Shown one piece after another: positions 1 through 9,513 of a DNA stretch of 64,000 nucleotides. Position numbers and translations under genes: made by a program. Every line of letters starts with the position of its first letter. The first letter of the stretch is position 1. The notes under the pieces were generated by a model. That model was given only the letters and a program-made list of their open reading frames with translations. It was not told the DNA's origin and did no database searches. The DNA is from an uncultured Bacilli bacterium (GTDB lineage Bacteria; Bacillota_I; Bacilli_A; RF39; UBA660): assembly GCA_910588025.1 (NCBI GenBank), contig CAJUQG010000001.1, positions 173,169 through 237,168 on the forward strand, given 5' to 3'.

Positions 1-78
1 CAAGTTTACTCTACAATCTACTTCTCCACCTTTTAAATTTGCACCTTCATTTACTACATCCTTCATTTTACTTTTCAT
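1..78 (-). CDS. Partial CDS, N-terminus of unknown protein (runs off left edge)
   Basis: The reverse strand opens with ATG at 76-78, preceded by an AGGTG ribosome binding site at about 86-90 and a TATAAT-like stretch further upstream. It stays open to base 1, giving 26 residues that begin MKSKMKDVVNEGANLKGGEV. Too little is present to assign a family. The strong start context is the main reason to believe it. It lies downstream of the sugar transferase on the same strand, with a gap of about 70 bases. Confidence 0.5.
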   Translation of the reverse strand, partial: MKSKMKDVVNEGANLKGGEVDCRVNL

Positions 79-150
79 TACTTCACACCTCAATTCGACT
101 CATAGTCTACTATACCTATAATATAGAAAAAAGAGCAATACGTCAAATTA

Positions 151-858
151 TTATACTGCTCCATCTCTTTTTATAACTTTAACAATTGTAGAAAAAATAA
201 TCTTAATATCTAACCAAATAGAACAATGACCAACGTAATATAGTTCAAGTTGCTTTCTTTTTTTATAAGTAGTACAGCTTCTTCCATTCACTGCCCAATA
301 TCCAGTAAGCCCAGGTCTTAAACTCAAAAACTTCTTCGCTTCTGCACTATTATAATTTTCAATTTCATCAGGAACAATTGGTCTTGGTCCAATCAAAGAC
401 ATATCCCCTTTAAAAATATTGATAAATTGTGGAAATTCATCAAGGGAAGTCACGCGTAATAGTTTCCCTATTTTTGTAATTCTTGGATCATTTTCTAATT
501 TTCGTGTTTGATAATACTCTTCACGAATATCTTCATTTTCCTCTAACCAACGCTTTAAAACATCTTCAGCATTAGGAACCATCGTTCTAAATTTATAAAT
601 ATAAATAAATTGACCATATTTTCCCAAACGTTTTTGTTTAAAAAAGATAGAATGAAAATCACCACTACAAATCGTAATAATTTTTACGAATAAAGCAAGC
701 GGAATCAAAAATAAAATACCGATGAATCCTACAAAAACATCAAAAGTCCTTTTAAAGACAAAATATAAATATCGAAAAGATACACTTTTACTACGTGTTT
801 CTTCATATACTAACTCTTTATTATTCACAATCAAACCCCTCCAAACATACTTATTCAT
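151..858 (-). CDS. Undecaprenyl-phosphate sugar-1-phosphate transferase (bacterial sugar transferase family)
   Basis: A 235-residue monotopic phosphoglycosyl transferase, the enzyme class that moves a sugar-1-phosphate from a UDP-sugar onto undecaprenyl phosphate to start capsule, exopolysaccharide or glycan assembly. Residues 37-63 form the hydrophobic re-entrant helix. KFRTM (89-93), the catalytic Asp-Glu dyad in SLDEFPQF (138-145) and GPRP (157-160) are intact family motifs. The short form lacks the extra N-terminal membrane domain of WbaP/WcaJ-type proteins. No other glycan gene is visible in the window, so substrate and product are unknown. A 184-base upstream region carries several promoter-like elements. 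Confidence 0.9.
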   Translation of the reverse strand: MNKYVWRGLIVNNKELVYEETRSKSVSFRYLYFVFKRTFDVFVGFIGILFLIPLALFVKIITICSGDFHSIFFKQKRLGKYGQFIYIYKFRTMVPNAEDVLKRWLEENEDIREEYYQTRKLENDPRITKIGKLLRVTSLDEFPQFINIFKGDMSLIGPRPIVPDEIENYNSAEAKKFLSLRPGLTGYWAVNGRSCTTYKKRKQLELYYVGHCSIWLDIKIIFSTIVKVIKRDGAV

Positions 859-881
859 AATTTTTTGGTTCAGTTTAGATT

Positions 882-920
882 ATTATAACAAACTACTCTG
901 ACCTTCTGGAAATTATAACA
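882..920 (-). promoter_or_regulatory. Two tandem extended -10 boxes upstream of sugar transferase
   Basis: On the minus strand two copies of TGTTATAAT (extended -10, TGnTATAAT) occur with TATAAT at 882-887 and 912-917. A TTGACA lies at 939-944, but 21 bases from the second box, which is too far for a normal -35. An extended -10 can work without one. Start sites are inferred. Confidence 0.45.
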
Positions 921-984
921 CCAACTTAACAGAAAAACTGTCAAATTTTAGTTAAATCTTCATGAATAAATAAATTTAATGGCT

Positions 985-1013
985 ATTCTAACACATTTGT
1001 CGTATTTTGTCGA
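985..1013 (-). promoter_or_regulatory. Distal promoter of sugar transferase
   Basis: Minus strand: -35 TCGACA at 1008-1013, a 17-base spacer and -10 TAGAAT at 985-990 with an upstream TG. It matches the housekeeping sigma consensus well. It would give a leader of more than 120 bases before the sugar transferase start at 858. Confidence 0.5.
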
Positions 1014-1042
1014 GTACTAATTGCTAGAAAGTATTACCATTT

Positions 1043-3073
1043 TTAAGAAATATCACAATGCGTATAACCTACACCACCATGTATCATTTCTTGTAACACA
1101 ACCTCCAAGCCTTTCTTAGGAATTTCCTTTAGTAAAAAGACATGCCCCCCATTACATAATTCATGTAATTTGCCTTCCAATACAATTCGTTCTTCCAAAC
1201 TTACTTTCCGATTCACTAAAAAAGTACTTCCATATTGACCATGGTTTTCGAAACCTTTTAATTTACCATATATGACCTCATCAAGTTCTAAAAAATACGT
1301 TCCAACATCATCCAAATCCATAGCACATAAAGCAAAATTTAAATTATTTTCTTCTGAATAACGATCTAACACCTTTCTTATATATGTAACAATTTTAATC
1401 GCTTCTTCTTGAGCAAGTGTTTCATTCTCTCTTTTTCCAAGTAAAAGAAAGACTGTTTCCCAAAGTCCAACAAAATTAACTTGCAATACACCATGTTTAA
1501 AAATTTTCCGCAATCGGTCATTTTCTTTCACATTTTCTCCAAATTTCCAAACTCCCTTACCGATTAAATACGGAAAGTTATAATTATGTTTACTACATTG
1601 ATACTCAAAACGTTCCAAAATTTCATTTTTCGCAAGTTCTAAAGTTTCTAAAAGTTCTTCATAAAAATGCTCTACATCTTCATGCTGATGCCTTAGAGCA
1701 AGACGTGGTAAATTAATGCTTGTAAAAGACACACTGCCCTTTTCTCCAACATAAACACCATCTTGAGTTGTATTATCAAAAAAAGCTCGCTCGCCCCCTA
1801 CCCCATAACATACATCTTCTTTGCTCTGATTGTATGAAACATCTAAAAATTCAAAATCTACAACCCCTTTAAAATATGCTTCTTCCGCTAACTTACGTAC
1901 GTCACTCATCGCTTTATTATGAGAAAAATGCAAACACTCCTTTAACTTAAAAATACCAATTACTGCATCAGGATTTTGAAGTACTAATTCTTGGATGAAA
2001 ACCTTATCAATCATAATGGCTGCCATACTTTGTTCTGTTCCAAAAGAGAAAGAAACTTTTTGATGATTAAAATTTTGTTCATAAGAAAACTGTAATTCTC
2101 CTAAAAACCAATGAAGTGCTTTTTGTAAATTATGTTGTAGGGTCTCCAAACTTTCTCGGTAAGAATCCAAAAATAGCGTACGAATCGGATGAGAACTTTG
2201 ATAAAAATACCGATAATCTTCCTCATTAATTTCTAAAGAAGAAAGTTCACTTACCTTTTGACGAAATAAATCCATTGGCAAAATTTCTTGCAAACCAAAG
2301 GAAGACAATTTTAACTCCAAAGTCTCTTGCCATATCAAACCAAAATGACGAATTAAAATAGGTTCTAATTCCTTTTCAAAATAAGGTACCATGACATTCC
2401 CGTGTTGCTCTAACATAATACTACGAATCACTTTTGATAAAGACAATAACGCATCAAAAACGTGATTCTGGGCTGACTCTTCTAAAAACTTAGAATAAAG
2501 AAGTTGAACACTACTTGGATTTCCCATTGCATAATATCCTAATTGATGAAAATATAAAATTCCACTATCAATAGTTCGAACGGTTTTATGATCTAACAAA
2601 AAACTTTGTGCAAACTCTTCACTAATCACTTTCCCAAAATGATAAAACATATCCTGCGGTGGCAAAGAAGAACCAACCAACTTGGGATCCTCTTTTTCAT
2701 TCAGCCCTAACTTCTCCATTGATTTCAAAAACTTATGTTGTTCTTTTTTGGTAAATGATTCACGTGATAAAGCCCTTTGTTCACGGTATTTTCGATAATG
2801 ATTATAAATATCTAGATATTGATGATTTTCTAAAACCTCTAAAATAATATCTTGAATATCCTCTATTTTTATTGTTTTTCGATCTTGATAATCCTTCGCG
2901 ATTTTTGCTAAAACCGAACTATAAACACGATTCATATCTTTATTTTCATAAGCATGTGTAACACTATCAAAGGCTTTTTTGATTGCAATCGCTATTTTTT
3001 CACCTTGAAATTCACAACGTTGTCCACTTCTCTTTACAACGATTAAACTGTCAAGTACATCATTTTTTTGCAT
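1043..3073 (-). CDS. NrdD-like protein with ATP-cone, lacking the glycyl-radical domain
   Basis: 676 residues. Residues about 10-100 are an ATP-cone (KRSGQRCEF, the nucleotide-sensing regulator domain of ribonucleotide reductases). The rest resembles class III reductase NrdD: 'IDSGILYFHQLG' parallels NrdD 'ENGDIHIHDLG', and 'GSVSFTSINLPRLAL' parallels 'GSIGVTTINLPRLGY' of the neighbouring true NrdD. The C-terminus ends HGGVGYTHCDIS with no CxxC zinc site and no RVVGFYRP-type glycyl-radical loop. The NrdD MCCRL cysteine pair appears here as VCYGV. It therefore cannot be a standard reductase; a regulator, decoy or diverged enzyme is possible. It is divergent from nrdD across about 345 bases. 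Confidence 0.75.
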   Translation of the reverse strand: MQKNDVLDSLIVVKRSGQRCEFQGEKIAIAIKKAFDSVTHAYENKDMNRVYSSVLAKIAKDYQDRKTIKIEDIQDIILEVLENHQYLDIYNHYRKYREQRALSRESFTKKEQHKFLKSMEKLGLNEKEDPKLVGSSLPPQDMFYHFGKVISEEFAQSFLLDHKTVRTIDSGILYFHQLGYYAMGNPSSVQLLYSKFLEESAQNHVFDALLSLSKVIRSIMLEQHGNVMVPYFEKELEPILIRHFGLIWQETLELKLSSFGLQEILPMDLFRQKVSELSSLEINEEDYRYFYQSSHPIRTLFLDSYRESLETLQHNLQKALHWFLGELQFSYEQNFNHQKVSFSFGTEQSMAAIMIDKVFIQELVLQNPDAVIGIFKLKECLHFSHNKAMSDVRKLAEEAYFKGVVDFEFLDVSYNQSKEDVCYGVGGERAFFDNTTQDGVYVGEKGSVSFTSINLPRLALRHQHEDVEHFYEELLETLELAKNEILERFEYQCSKHNYNFPYLIGKGVWKFGENVKENDRLRKIFKHGVLQVNFVGLWETVFLLLGKRENETLAQEEAIKIVTYIRKVLDRYSEENNLNFALCAMDLDDVGTYFLELDEVIYGKLKGFENHGQYGSTFLVNRKVSLEERIVLEGKLHELCNGGHVFLLKEIPKKGLEVVLQEMIHGGVGYTHCDIS

Positions 3074-3100
3074 GTTTTCACCAACCTAAATCTTAATCAT

Positions 3101-3129
3101 ATTATAGAAGAAATTCACGATAAAATCAA
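3101..3129 (-). promoter_or_regulatory. Promoter of the NrdD-like gene
   Basis: Minus strand: -35 TTGATT at 3124-3129, a 17-base spacer and -10 TATAAT at 3101-3106. This sits about 28 bases before the ATG at 3073, which has a GGTG ribosome binding site. Confidence 0.65.
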
Positions 3130-3351
3130 CAAATTATTAAAAGAACATAAAAGTCAAGTCTTTTTGTCAAAAAAATATTTTTTATAAAAAAACATAAAAT
3201 AAATTTTAAAGCAAAAATTATTTTTTTCTCCATTTTAAAAGAAAATTCAAACTTATAACCCCCAAAATAACAAAATGTTTTTTTTGCCATTTTTTTCTTT
3301 TTGACAAGAAAATTATAACTTTACACAGAAAAAAATATTTAAAAATTAATG
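3130..3351. other. AT-rich divergent intergenic region between the two nrdD-type genes
   Basis: About 220 bases made largely of A and T runs lie between the two divergent promoters. No open reading frame with a ribosome binding site is present, and I could not recognise a clear NrdR box pair. The length and composition suggest a regulatory spacer, but no specific site can be supported. Confidence 0.4.
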
Positions 3352-3381
3352 TTGCATTTTTAAAAAACTTCATAGTATAAT
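3352..3381 (+). promoter_or_regulatory. Promoter of nrdD-nrdG
   Basis: -35 TTGCAT at 3352-3357, an 18-base spacer and a perfect -10 TATAAT at 3376-3381. The -10 overlaps an upstream in-frame ATG (3380), which helps to rule that codon out as the nrdD start. Confidence 0.7.
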
Positions 3382-3418
3382 GACCCTACAGACAATATCA
3401 AGAAAGGATTGTGATTAT

Positions 3419-5512
3419 ATGATAAAGTCTATCATTAAAAGAAATGGCAAAAAACAAGATTTTGATGCAAAGAAAATTGAAGTTGCCATTCAAAAAGCTT
3501 TAATAGCAACCAACAAAGAAATTTCCAAAGAAGAAAGTGAACATAAAAGTCAAATTATAACAAACAACGTTCTTTTAATATTAGAAGATTTAAACCGAGA
3601 TACAGTATGTATAGAAGATGTACAAGACGCTGTCGAAAATGCTTTAATGAATAGTGGTTTAAACAATGTAGCCAAGAATTATATTCGCTATCGTTATCAA
3701 AGAGAAATATTAAGAAACGATAATCTTTCTAGTAAAGCTGTCGAAAAAATGGTACTTACCTATACCGGCGGCGATGATATGGCCGTAAAAGAAAATTCCA
3801 ATATGGGCTTCTCTTTACAAGGTTTAAATAACTTTTTAGTATCAGAATTCAGTAAAAACTTCTGGCTAAATCATATCTTTACTCCCGAACAAAAGAAAGC
3901 TCACGAAAATGGTGACATTCACATTCATGATTTAGGGCTTTTATCTGTTTACTGTTGTGGATGGGACTTAGAACAATTGCTAATCAAAGGATTTACTGGA
4001 GTAAAAAATAAAATTCAAAGTAAACCTCCAAAACATTTCCGAAGCGCTCTAGGTCAAGTTGTAAACTTTATCTATACTCTTCAAGGAGAAGCAGCTGGTG
4101 CTCAAGCTCTATCTAGTTTCGATACTTACTTAGCTCCTTTCATTCGTTATGATAATTTAACATATAAAGAGGTAAAACAAGCAATGCAAGAATTTATCTT
4201 TAACATGGCTGTACCAACCAGAGTTGGTTTTCAAACTCCATTCTTTAACATTACTCTAGATTTAGAAGTAAGTTCTTTATTCAAAGATAAACACATCATA
4301 ATTGGTGGCGAATACAAAGAAGAAACCTATGGTGAATTTCAAGAAGAAATGGATTTATTAAACAAAGCTTTCTGTGAAGTAATGACAGAAGGAGATGCGA
4401 GTGGCCGTGTATTCACATTCCCTATCCCTACTTACAATATCGGAAAAGACTTTAATTGGGATCGTCCAATTGTAGATGATGTTATGAAAATGACAAGCAA
4501 ATATGGAATTCCTTATTTTGCTAACTTTGTAAATAGTGATATGAATCCTGAAGATGCTAGAAGTATGTGCTGTCGTCTTAGAATCGATAATCGCGTGTTA
4601 AGAAAACGTGGTGGTGGCTTATTTGGTGCTAACCCTATGACTGGAAGTATCGGTGTAACAACCATCAACCTTCCACGCTTAGGTTATTTATACAAAGATA
4701 AAACTGAACTAAAAAAACAATTACGAATTTTAATGGATTTGTGTCGCGATATCTTAAGTACTAAACGTAAATTTTTAGAAAAAAATACCGAAGGCGGACT
4801 TTACCCATATAGCAAATTTTATCTTGCTGACATTAAAGAACGTTTCGGAGAATATTGGAAAAACCATTTCAATACGATTGGTATTGTTGGAATGAACGAA
4901 TGTATTAGAAACTTTACTAACGATTCTGAAAATATAACTACACGTTATGGGCAAGAATTTGCCAAAGACATTCTAGATTATATGAACGAAGTCTTAACAG
5001 AATATCAAGAAAATGGCGACCTTTACAACTTAGAAGCAACTCCAGCCGAAGGAACAGCACCACGTCTTGCTAAAATAGACAAAAACACTTACAAAGATAT
5101 TATTACTGCTGGAGAAAAAGAAGCATGCTATACCAATAGTACTCAATTACCAGTTAATGCGACCGACGATTTATTTGAAGCCATCGAATTACAAGATGAA
5201 CTACAATGTAAATATACAGGTGGAACTGTTCTTCATGCTTTCTTAGGAGAAAGAATTCATGATCCGAAAGTTACCAAAACTTTACTACAAAATATTTTTG
5301 CCAATTATAAATTACCATATTTATCATTTACCCCTACTTTCAGTATTTGTAAAGAACATGGTTATTTAGATGGCGAACAATTTACTTGTCCGCATTGTGG
5401 TGGAGATTGTGAAGTATGGACAAGAGTGGTAGGATTCTATCGTCCAGTTCAAAACTTTAATAATTCAAAACGAGAAGAATTCCATCAAAGAAAAGAATAT
5501 ATAGTAGAATGA
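3419..5512 (+). CDS. nrdD: Anaerobic (class III) ribonucleoside-triphosphate reductase
   Basis: 697 residues. It reduces ribonucleoside triphosphates to deoxyribonucleotides without oxygen, using a glycyl radical installed by NrdG. An N-terminal ATP-cone occupies residues 1-90. The active-site cysteine region MCCRL is at about 383-387. Zinc ligands include the CPHC at about 657-660. The glycyl-radical loop RVVGFYRP has its Gly at about 672. ATG 3419 is chosen because AGAAAGGA sits about 10 bases upstream; the in-frame ATG at 3380 lies inside the -10 box. The stop overlaps the nrdG start as ATGA, so the two are translationally coupled. No aerobic reductase is in the window. Confidence 0.97.
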   Translation: MIKSIIKRNGKKQDFDAKKIEVAIQKALIATNKEISKEESEHKSQIITNNVLLILEDLNRDTVCIEDVQDAVENALMNSGLNNVAKNYIRYRYQREILRNDNLSSKAVEKMVLTYTGGDDMAVKENSNMGFSLQGLNNFLVSEFSKNFWLNHIFTPEQKKAHENGDIHIHDLGLLSVYCCGWDLEQLLIKGFTGVKNKIQSKPPKHFRSALGQVVNFIYTLQGEAAGAQALSSFDTYLAPFIRYDNLTYKEVKQAMQEFIFNMAVPTRVGFQTPFFNITLDLEVSSLFKDKHIIIGGEYKEETYGEFQEEMDLLNKAFCEVMTEGDASGRVFTFPIPTYNIGKDFNWDRPIVDDVMKMTSKYGIPYFANFVNSDMNPEDARSMCCRLRIDNRVLRKRGGGLFGANPMTGSIGVTTINLPRLGYLYKDKTELKKQLRILMDLCRDILSTKRKFLEKNTEGGLYPYSKFYLADIKERFGEYWKNHFNTIGIVGMNECIRNFTNDSENITTRYGQEFAKDILDYMNEVLTEYQENGDLYNLEATPAEGTAPRLAKIDKNTYKDIITAGEKEACYTNSTQLPVNATDDLFEAIELQDELQCKYTGGTVLHAFLGERIHDPKVTKTLLQNIFANYKLPYLSFTPTFSICKEHGYLDGEQFTCPHCGGDCEVWTRVVGFYRPVQNFNNSKREEFHQRKEYIVE

Positions 5513-6171
5513 TTTATGGAATTCAAAAACTATCTTTAGTGGATTACCCATCTTTACCGAGCTTTGTGATTTTTCTAGGAGGGTGTAACTTTCGTTGCCC
5601 CTTCTGCCACAATAGTTCGATTGTCAATAAAACTGAAACGACTTACGAAATCAATGACGTCTTACTAGAAATTCAAAAAAGAAGTGCCTTTTTAAATGCT
5701 GTAGTCATAACTGGTGGAGAACCCACTTTATATGGTGAAAAATTAATTGAATTATTAAAACAAATTAAAAAACTCCATTTACAAATTAAATTAGATACCA
5801 ACGGAACCAATCCCAAACTTTTAAAAAAGATTTTGGACTTAAATTTAGTTGATTACATTGCTATGGATATCAAAAACACTTGGGAAAAATATGAAGAAAC
5901 AGTAGGATGCCCAGTAGATTTAGATAAAATAAAACAAAGCATAGAAATCATTGAAACTAGCAAAAAAGATTACGAATTTCGCATGACCATTAATAAAACA
6001 ATGCACACGAAAGAAGATATTTTAAGTGTCCAAAATTATGTGAAAGAAAAAAAACGTTTTTTCCTCCAACCTTACAAACAACAACCTACTCAAATAATCA
6101 AACAAGATTTTGGTGAATGGACAAAAGAAGAATTACAAGAACTAGAAGAAGCTTTTTCTATCAAAGCTTAA
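5509..6171 (+). CDS. nrdG: Anaerobic ribonucleotide reductase activating protein (radical SAM)
   Basis: 220 residues. It uses a [4Fe-4S] cluster and S-adenosylmethionine to generate the glycyl radical on NrdD. The radical-SAM motif CNFRCPFC places cluster ligands at C26, C30 and C33. 'ITGGEPT' is the SAM-binding GGE motif, and 'KLDTNG' follows the usual order. It is a four-base ATGA overlap downstream of nrdD and is the last gene of that operon. At 220 residues it is longer than the compact enterobacterial form and similar to the Thermotoga/Firmicutes pyruvate-formate-lyase-activase-like type. Confidence 0.95.
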   Translation: MIYGIQKLSLVDYPSLPSFVIFLGGCNFRCPFCHNSSIVNKTETTYEINDVLLEIQKRSAFLNAVVITGGEPTLYGEKLIELLKQIKKLHLQIKLDTNGTNPKLLKKILDLNLVDYIAMDIKNTWEKYEETVGCPVDLDKIKQSIEIIETSKKDYEFRMTINKTMHTKEDILSVQNYVKEKKRFFLQPYKQQPTQIIKQDFGEWTKEELQELEEAFSIKA

Positions 6172-6255
6172 TTCTAGTTTTTTTATGCCTAAACTGACAA
6201 AATTGTAAGTTTAAAAAAAGCCAAAAGTGTTAAAATAATTCTGGAAGTGAAAACG

Positions 6256-7308
6256 ATGAATTATACAAATTGGATTATTCCCATTTTTCTTATCATTTTA
6301 ATAAGCGGTTTTTATATCGGCATAAAATTAAAAACCTTTCTTTCTTACCAACAAAAAAAGTACAAAATTTTTTATTGGATTACAATTTATCTCATTACCA
6401 CCAGTCTCTTCCTGTTTCGAACAATCTTTGTCGGCTTTTTTCTATATTTTATACTCTTCAATCTTCTCTTTGACTTTATCAAAATAATTTTTCGTTTACT
6501 AAAATGTACTTATCTTCTAACTTTATTAAACAAAATATATTTTCGTGGAATTCCCATCATTATTCTTTGTAGTCTTATTTCTTTGTATGGACTATATAAT
6601 ATCAATCATCCCATCATCAAAGAATACAATATTAAAATATCGACCAAACTAAAAAATTCTATTACAATCGGCATGATTTCTGACTTACATCTAGGAATGA
6701 TACATAGTGATAAATTTCTAAATGAAATCGTTGTCCATGCCAATGAATTAAACGCTGATATCTTTATCTTTGGAGGAGATATTTTCGACGAATACACCCA
6801 AGAAGATTTTAAAAACCAGGCAATATTAGCTTTTAGTAAAATAAAAACAAAATACGGTATTTTTTACATAGAAGGAAACCATGATTTATTAAACAAGGAT
6901 ATCAAACAAAAACTAGAACAAAACAAGATTCAAGTATTAGATGATAAAGTGATTCAAATTGCTGATCTTATTAATTTAATTGGACGCAAAGATTATCGAA
7001 ACAACAACTTAGGAAATCCCCGAAAAGATTTAACTGACTTAAAACAAGAAACCAAACCATCTCTTCCTACCCTGCTTTTAGATCATCAACCCAAAGACCA
7101 ATTACTGGCCTCTTCTCTAAATATTGATTTACAATTATCTGGTCACACCCATGCGGGTCAAATATTCCCTGCTAATTTCTTCTTACAATATGGATATCAC
7201 AAACAACAAAATTATCAAATTATTGTTTCATCTGGCTACGGAGTTTGGGGATTTCCAATTCGTACCGCTGGAAGAAGCGAAATGGTGAAAATAAACCTTA
7301 CAAATTAA
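6256..7308 (+). CDS. Membrane-anchored calcineurin-like metallophosphoesterase
   Basis: 350 residues from ATG 6256, chosen because GGAAGTG at 6243-6249 is then correctly spaced; an in-frame GTG at 6247 lies inside that site. The first 115 residues hold about four hydrophobic segments. The rest is a metallophosphoesterase domain with the full metal-binding series: SDLHLG, GGDIFDE, GNHD and GHTHAGQ. This resembles the YkuE/YaeI family of membrane phosphoesterases, whose Gram-positive substrates are poorly defined. It may be monocistronic, 75 bases after nrdG and facing pbpB. Confidence 0.85.
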   Translation: MNYTNWIIPIFLIILISGFYIGIKLKTFLSYQQKKYKIFYWITIYLITTSLFLFRTIFVGFFLYFILFNLLFDFIKIIFRLLKCTYLLTLLNKIYFRGIPIIILCSLISLYGLYNINHPIIKEYNIKISTKLKNSITIGMISDLHLGMIHSDKFLNEIVVHANELNADIFIFGGDIFDEYTQEDFKNQAILAFSKIKTKYGIFYIEGNHDLLNKDIKQKLEQNKIQVLDDKVIQIADLINLIGRKDYRNNNLGNPRKDLTDLKQETKPSLPTLLLDHQPKDQLLASSLNIDLQLSGHTHAGQIFPANFFLQYGYHKQQNYQIIVSSGYGVWGFPIRTAGRSEMVKINLTN

Positions 7309-7312
7309 CTCA

Positions 7313-7370
7313 CAAAAGAAAAAAAGAAGTATTACAACCTTCTTTCTAAAGAATTTGGGTTCACTTCTTT
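7313..7370 (-). terminator. Rho-independent terminator after pbpB
   Basis: Minus strand: an outer arm pair AAAGAAGT/ACTTCTTT (7363-7370 with 7323-7330) encloses an inner AACC/GGTT and TTCTTT/AAAGAA hairpin, followed by a T-rich tail. On the plus strand the structure could also help to end the phosphoesterase transcript. Confidence 0.65.
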
Positions 7371-7372
7371 AA

Positions 7373-9499
7373 CTATGTAACATGTAATTGTATTTCTAAA
7401 ACGGTATCAAACTGGATTACACTATCGGTAGGAACATTTGTACTTTCCACAACTCCATAACCATTCAATCGATAAGAAATACCTAATAAATTACAAAAAC
7501 GAATGATTTCATTGGTACTCCATCCCACCACATCTGGCATTTTAAACTCTGTACCATTAGTTAATAAAAATAATTTCGATCCTTCCAAAACCGTCGTATT
7601 TTGTAGTGGATATTGATTTACAATATAATTACCATTCCCAAGTACTACAGGTTTCACTTTTACTTTTTCTAAATCAACTAAAGTTTGATCCACCTGTTTC
7701 GAAATAAAATTAGAAATCGTAACGATCTTGCTCACATCAGCATCTTGCTTAGATTCTGTTAAATTTAAGACTTTAGCAATTTCTCCAACCGCAGAGGAAA
7801 CAGCTTTCATAAGAGCCGAAGAATTACTTACTAAACGTTTGGTAGAAAAATAAAAGACATATTGCGGATTTTCATAAGGAAAGAAACCTGCAAAACTTTT
7901 AACATAATCATATTCTCCTGTTAAATATCCTCCACTATTAGAAGCGATTTGAGCGGTACCAGTTTTTCCAGCAATCGTCACATTATCCGGCGCATATGCT
8001 TTATTATAAGAAAAACCGTTGTAAACCACATCATACATCATCTTTTTCATTTGCTCTATAGTAGTAACATTAGCAACTCTTCCTAATTCTTCTCGTTGCC
8101 CTTCACTCGTAACATTTCCATGAGCATCTACTATTTTAGAAATAATATATGGTTTTATCATAACCCCATCATTAGCAAATACCGATAAAGCTTGTAACAT
8201 CTGAATTGGTGTAATCGTCATTCCTTGCCCAAAACTAGCATTAGCAAGTTCACTTTCATAACTAAAATCGACGATTCCTTCACTCTCCGAAGGTAAAGTA
8301 ATTCCCGTTTTCTTACCAAAACCAAACTTTTCATAGAAATCCTTTAAAGCCCCTGCCCCCATTTCAAGAGCTAATTTTGTCGCTGCTACATTAGAAGAAT
8401 AAGAAAAACCTGTATTGTAATTAATCGTTCCCCAACCAACATTATTAAAATCTTTAATTCTTGTTCCATCCTTTAACGTAATCGTTCCAGAAGAAAACAT
8501 AGCATTTCCATCATAAATCCCTGCTTCTATCGCAGCCATAAAAGAAAAAATTTTCATGGTAGATCCAGGTTCATATTGATAGCTCGTCAAAGGATTTAAA
8601 TAAGAAGTAATGCCATTTAATGTATTCAAATCAAAATTTGGAACCGTTGCACTACCAATAATAGCTCCCGATTTTGCATCCATAACAGCAAATTGCGCCC
8701 AATCTAAACTATGCTCATTTTTTAATTTAGTCAAAACATTTTCCAAAATAAATTGAACATTATTATCAATCGACAAATAAATATCTGCGCCACTTTCCGC
8801 TTCTTCTGTAATCTGGGTATTTGGTAGTGGATATCCATACGCATCCTGTTGATATTCCGTATAACCATCAACACCTTTTAACTGTTCATTAAAATAGGAT
8901 TCGATTCCCATTTCCCCTTGAATTTCCCCTTGTTCATTTCGTCTTGCATAACCAATTAAATAGGACGCATAACTCTTATTTTTATAAAAGCGTTTCGTAC
9001 TAGAAATAAAACTAATCCCCGGTAACTCTAACTTTTGAATCGTTTTTTTAGTATCTTCAGTGATTCCTCTTCCACCAGGTCCCAATTCTACTTGATACAA
9101 ATCTTGATTCAATAACTTTAAAATTTGCTCTTCACTCATATGAATAATAGGTGCAAGCGCTCTTGCTGTCCCTTCTTTATCAACCACATGCTGTGGCTTT
9201 TTTTCATTTTTAGTTCGAGAAGAAGATAAATAAGCAATAACAGTATATGACTTAACCGTTTTCGCCAGTTCATCCCCATTAACATCATAAATAGACCCAC
9301 GCGAAGCATAAATTGGTTGCTTAGTAGTATTTCGATTATCGGCAAATTCTCGTAAATTAATCCCATCCACATCATTACTTAAAGAAACATAAGCCAACTT
9401 AGCTAAAATCAGCACAAAGAAAAAAGAAAAGACAAGCACTGTTATCTTTAAATTAATATTCATCGATAATCGTTGACGTTCTTTCCTCACTTTTTTCAT
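7373..9499 (-). CDS. pbpB: Division transpeptidase, class B penicillin-binding protein (PBP2B/FtsI) with PASTA
   Basis: 708 residues. It cross-links septal peptidoglycan. A membrane anchor at residues 19-41 precedes the dimerisation domain and the transpeptidase domain. The active-site motifs are SxxK at S313-K316 (PGSTMK), SxN at S368-N370 and KTG at 512-514. The C-terminal 80 residues are PASTA-like, the last with MPDVVGWSTNEI. It is the fourth gene of mraZ-rsmH-ftsL-pbpB, which identifies it as the septal enzyme (spoVD is a close paralogue in Bacillus). Unlike Bacillus, no mraY, murD or ftsW follows: a terminator closes the unit. Confidence 0.93.
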   Translation of the reverse strand: MKKVRKERQRLSMNINLKITVLVFSFFFVLILAKLAYVSLSNDVDGINLREFADNRNTTKQPIYASRGSIYDVNGDELAKTVKSYTVIAYLSSSRTKNEKKPQHVVDKEGTARALAPIIHMSEEQILKLLNQDLYQVELGPGGRGITEDTKKTIQKLELPGISFISSTKRFYKNKSYASYLIGYARRNEQGEIQGEMGIESYFNEQLKGVDGYTEYQQDAYGYPLPNTQITEEAESGADIYLSIDNNVQFILENVLTKLKNEHSLDWAQFAVMDAKSGAIIGSATVPNFDLNTLNGITSYLNPLTSYQYEPGSTMKIFSFMAAIEAGIYDGNAMFSSGTITLKDGTRIKDFNNVGWGTINYNTGFSYSSNVAATKLALEMGAGALKDFYEKFGFGKKTGITLPSESEGIVDFSYESELANASFGQGMTITPIQMLQALSVFANDGVMIKPYIISKIVDAHGNVTSEGQREELGRVANVTTIEQMKKMMYDVVYNGFSYNKAYAPDNVTIAGKTGTAQIASNSGGYLTGEYDYVKSFAGFFPYENPQYVFYFSTKRLVSNSSALMKAVSSAVGEIAKVLNLTESKQDADVSKIVTISNFISKQVDQTLVDLEKVKVKPVVLGNGNYIVNQYPLQNTTVLEGSKLFLLTNGTEFKMPDVVGWSTNEIIRFCNLLGISYRLNGYGVVESTNVPTDSVIQFDTVLEIQLHVT

Positions 9500-9513
9500 A
9501 ACTTCCTCTTTAC

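Noticed and set aside
3130..3351. NrdR boxes in the nrdD intergenic region
   Set aside because: A/T runs give weak resemblance only; I could not find the paired, helically spaced palindromes required.
3380..3418. Upstream in-frame ATG as nrdD start
   Set aside because: It lies in the -10 TATAAT of the nrdD promoter and has no ribosome binding site; ATG 3419 has AGAAAGGA and begins the ATP-cone sequence directly.
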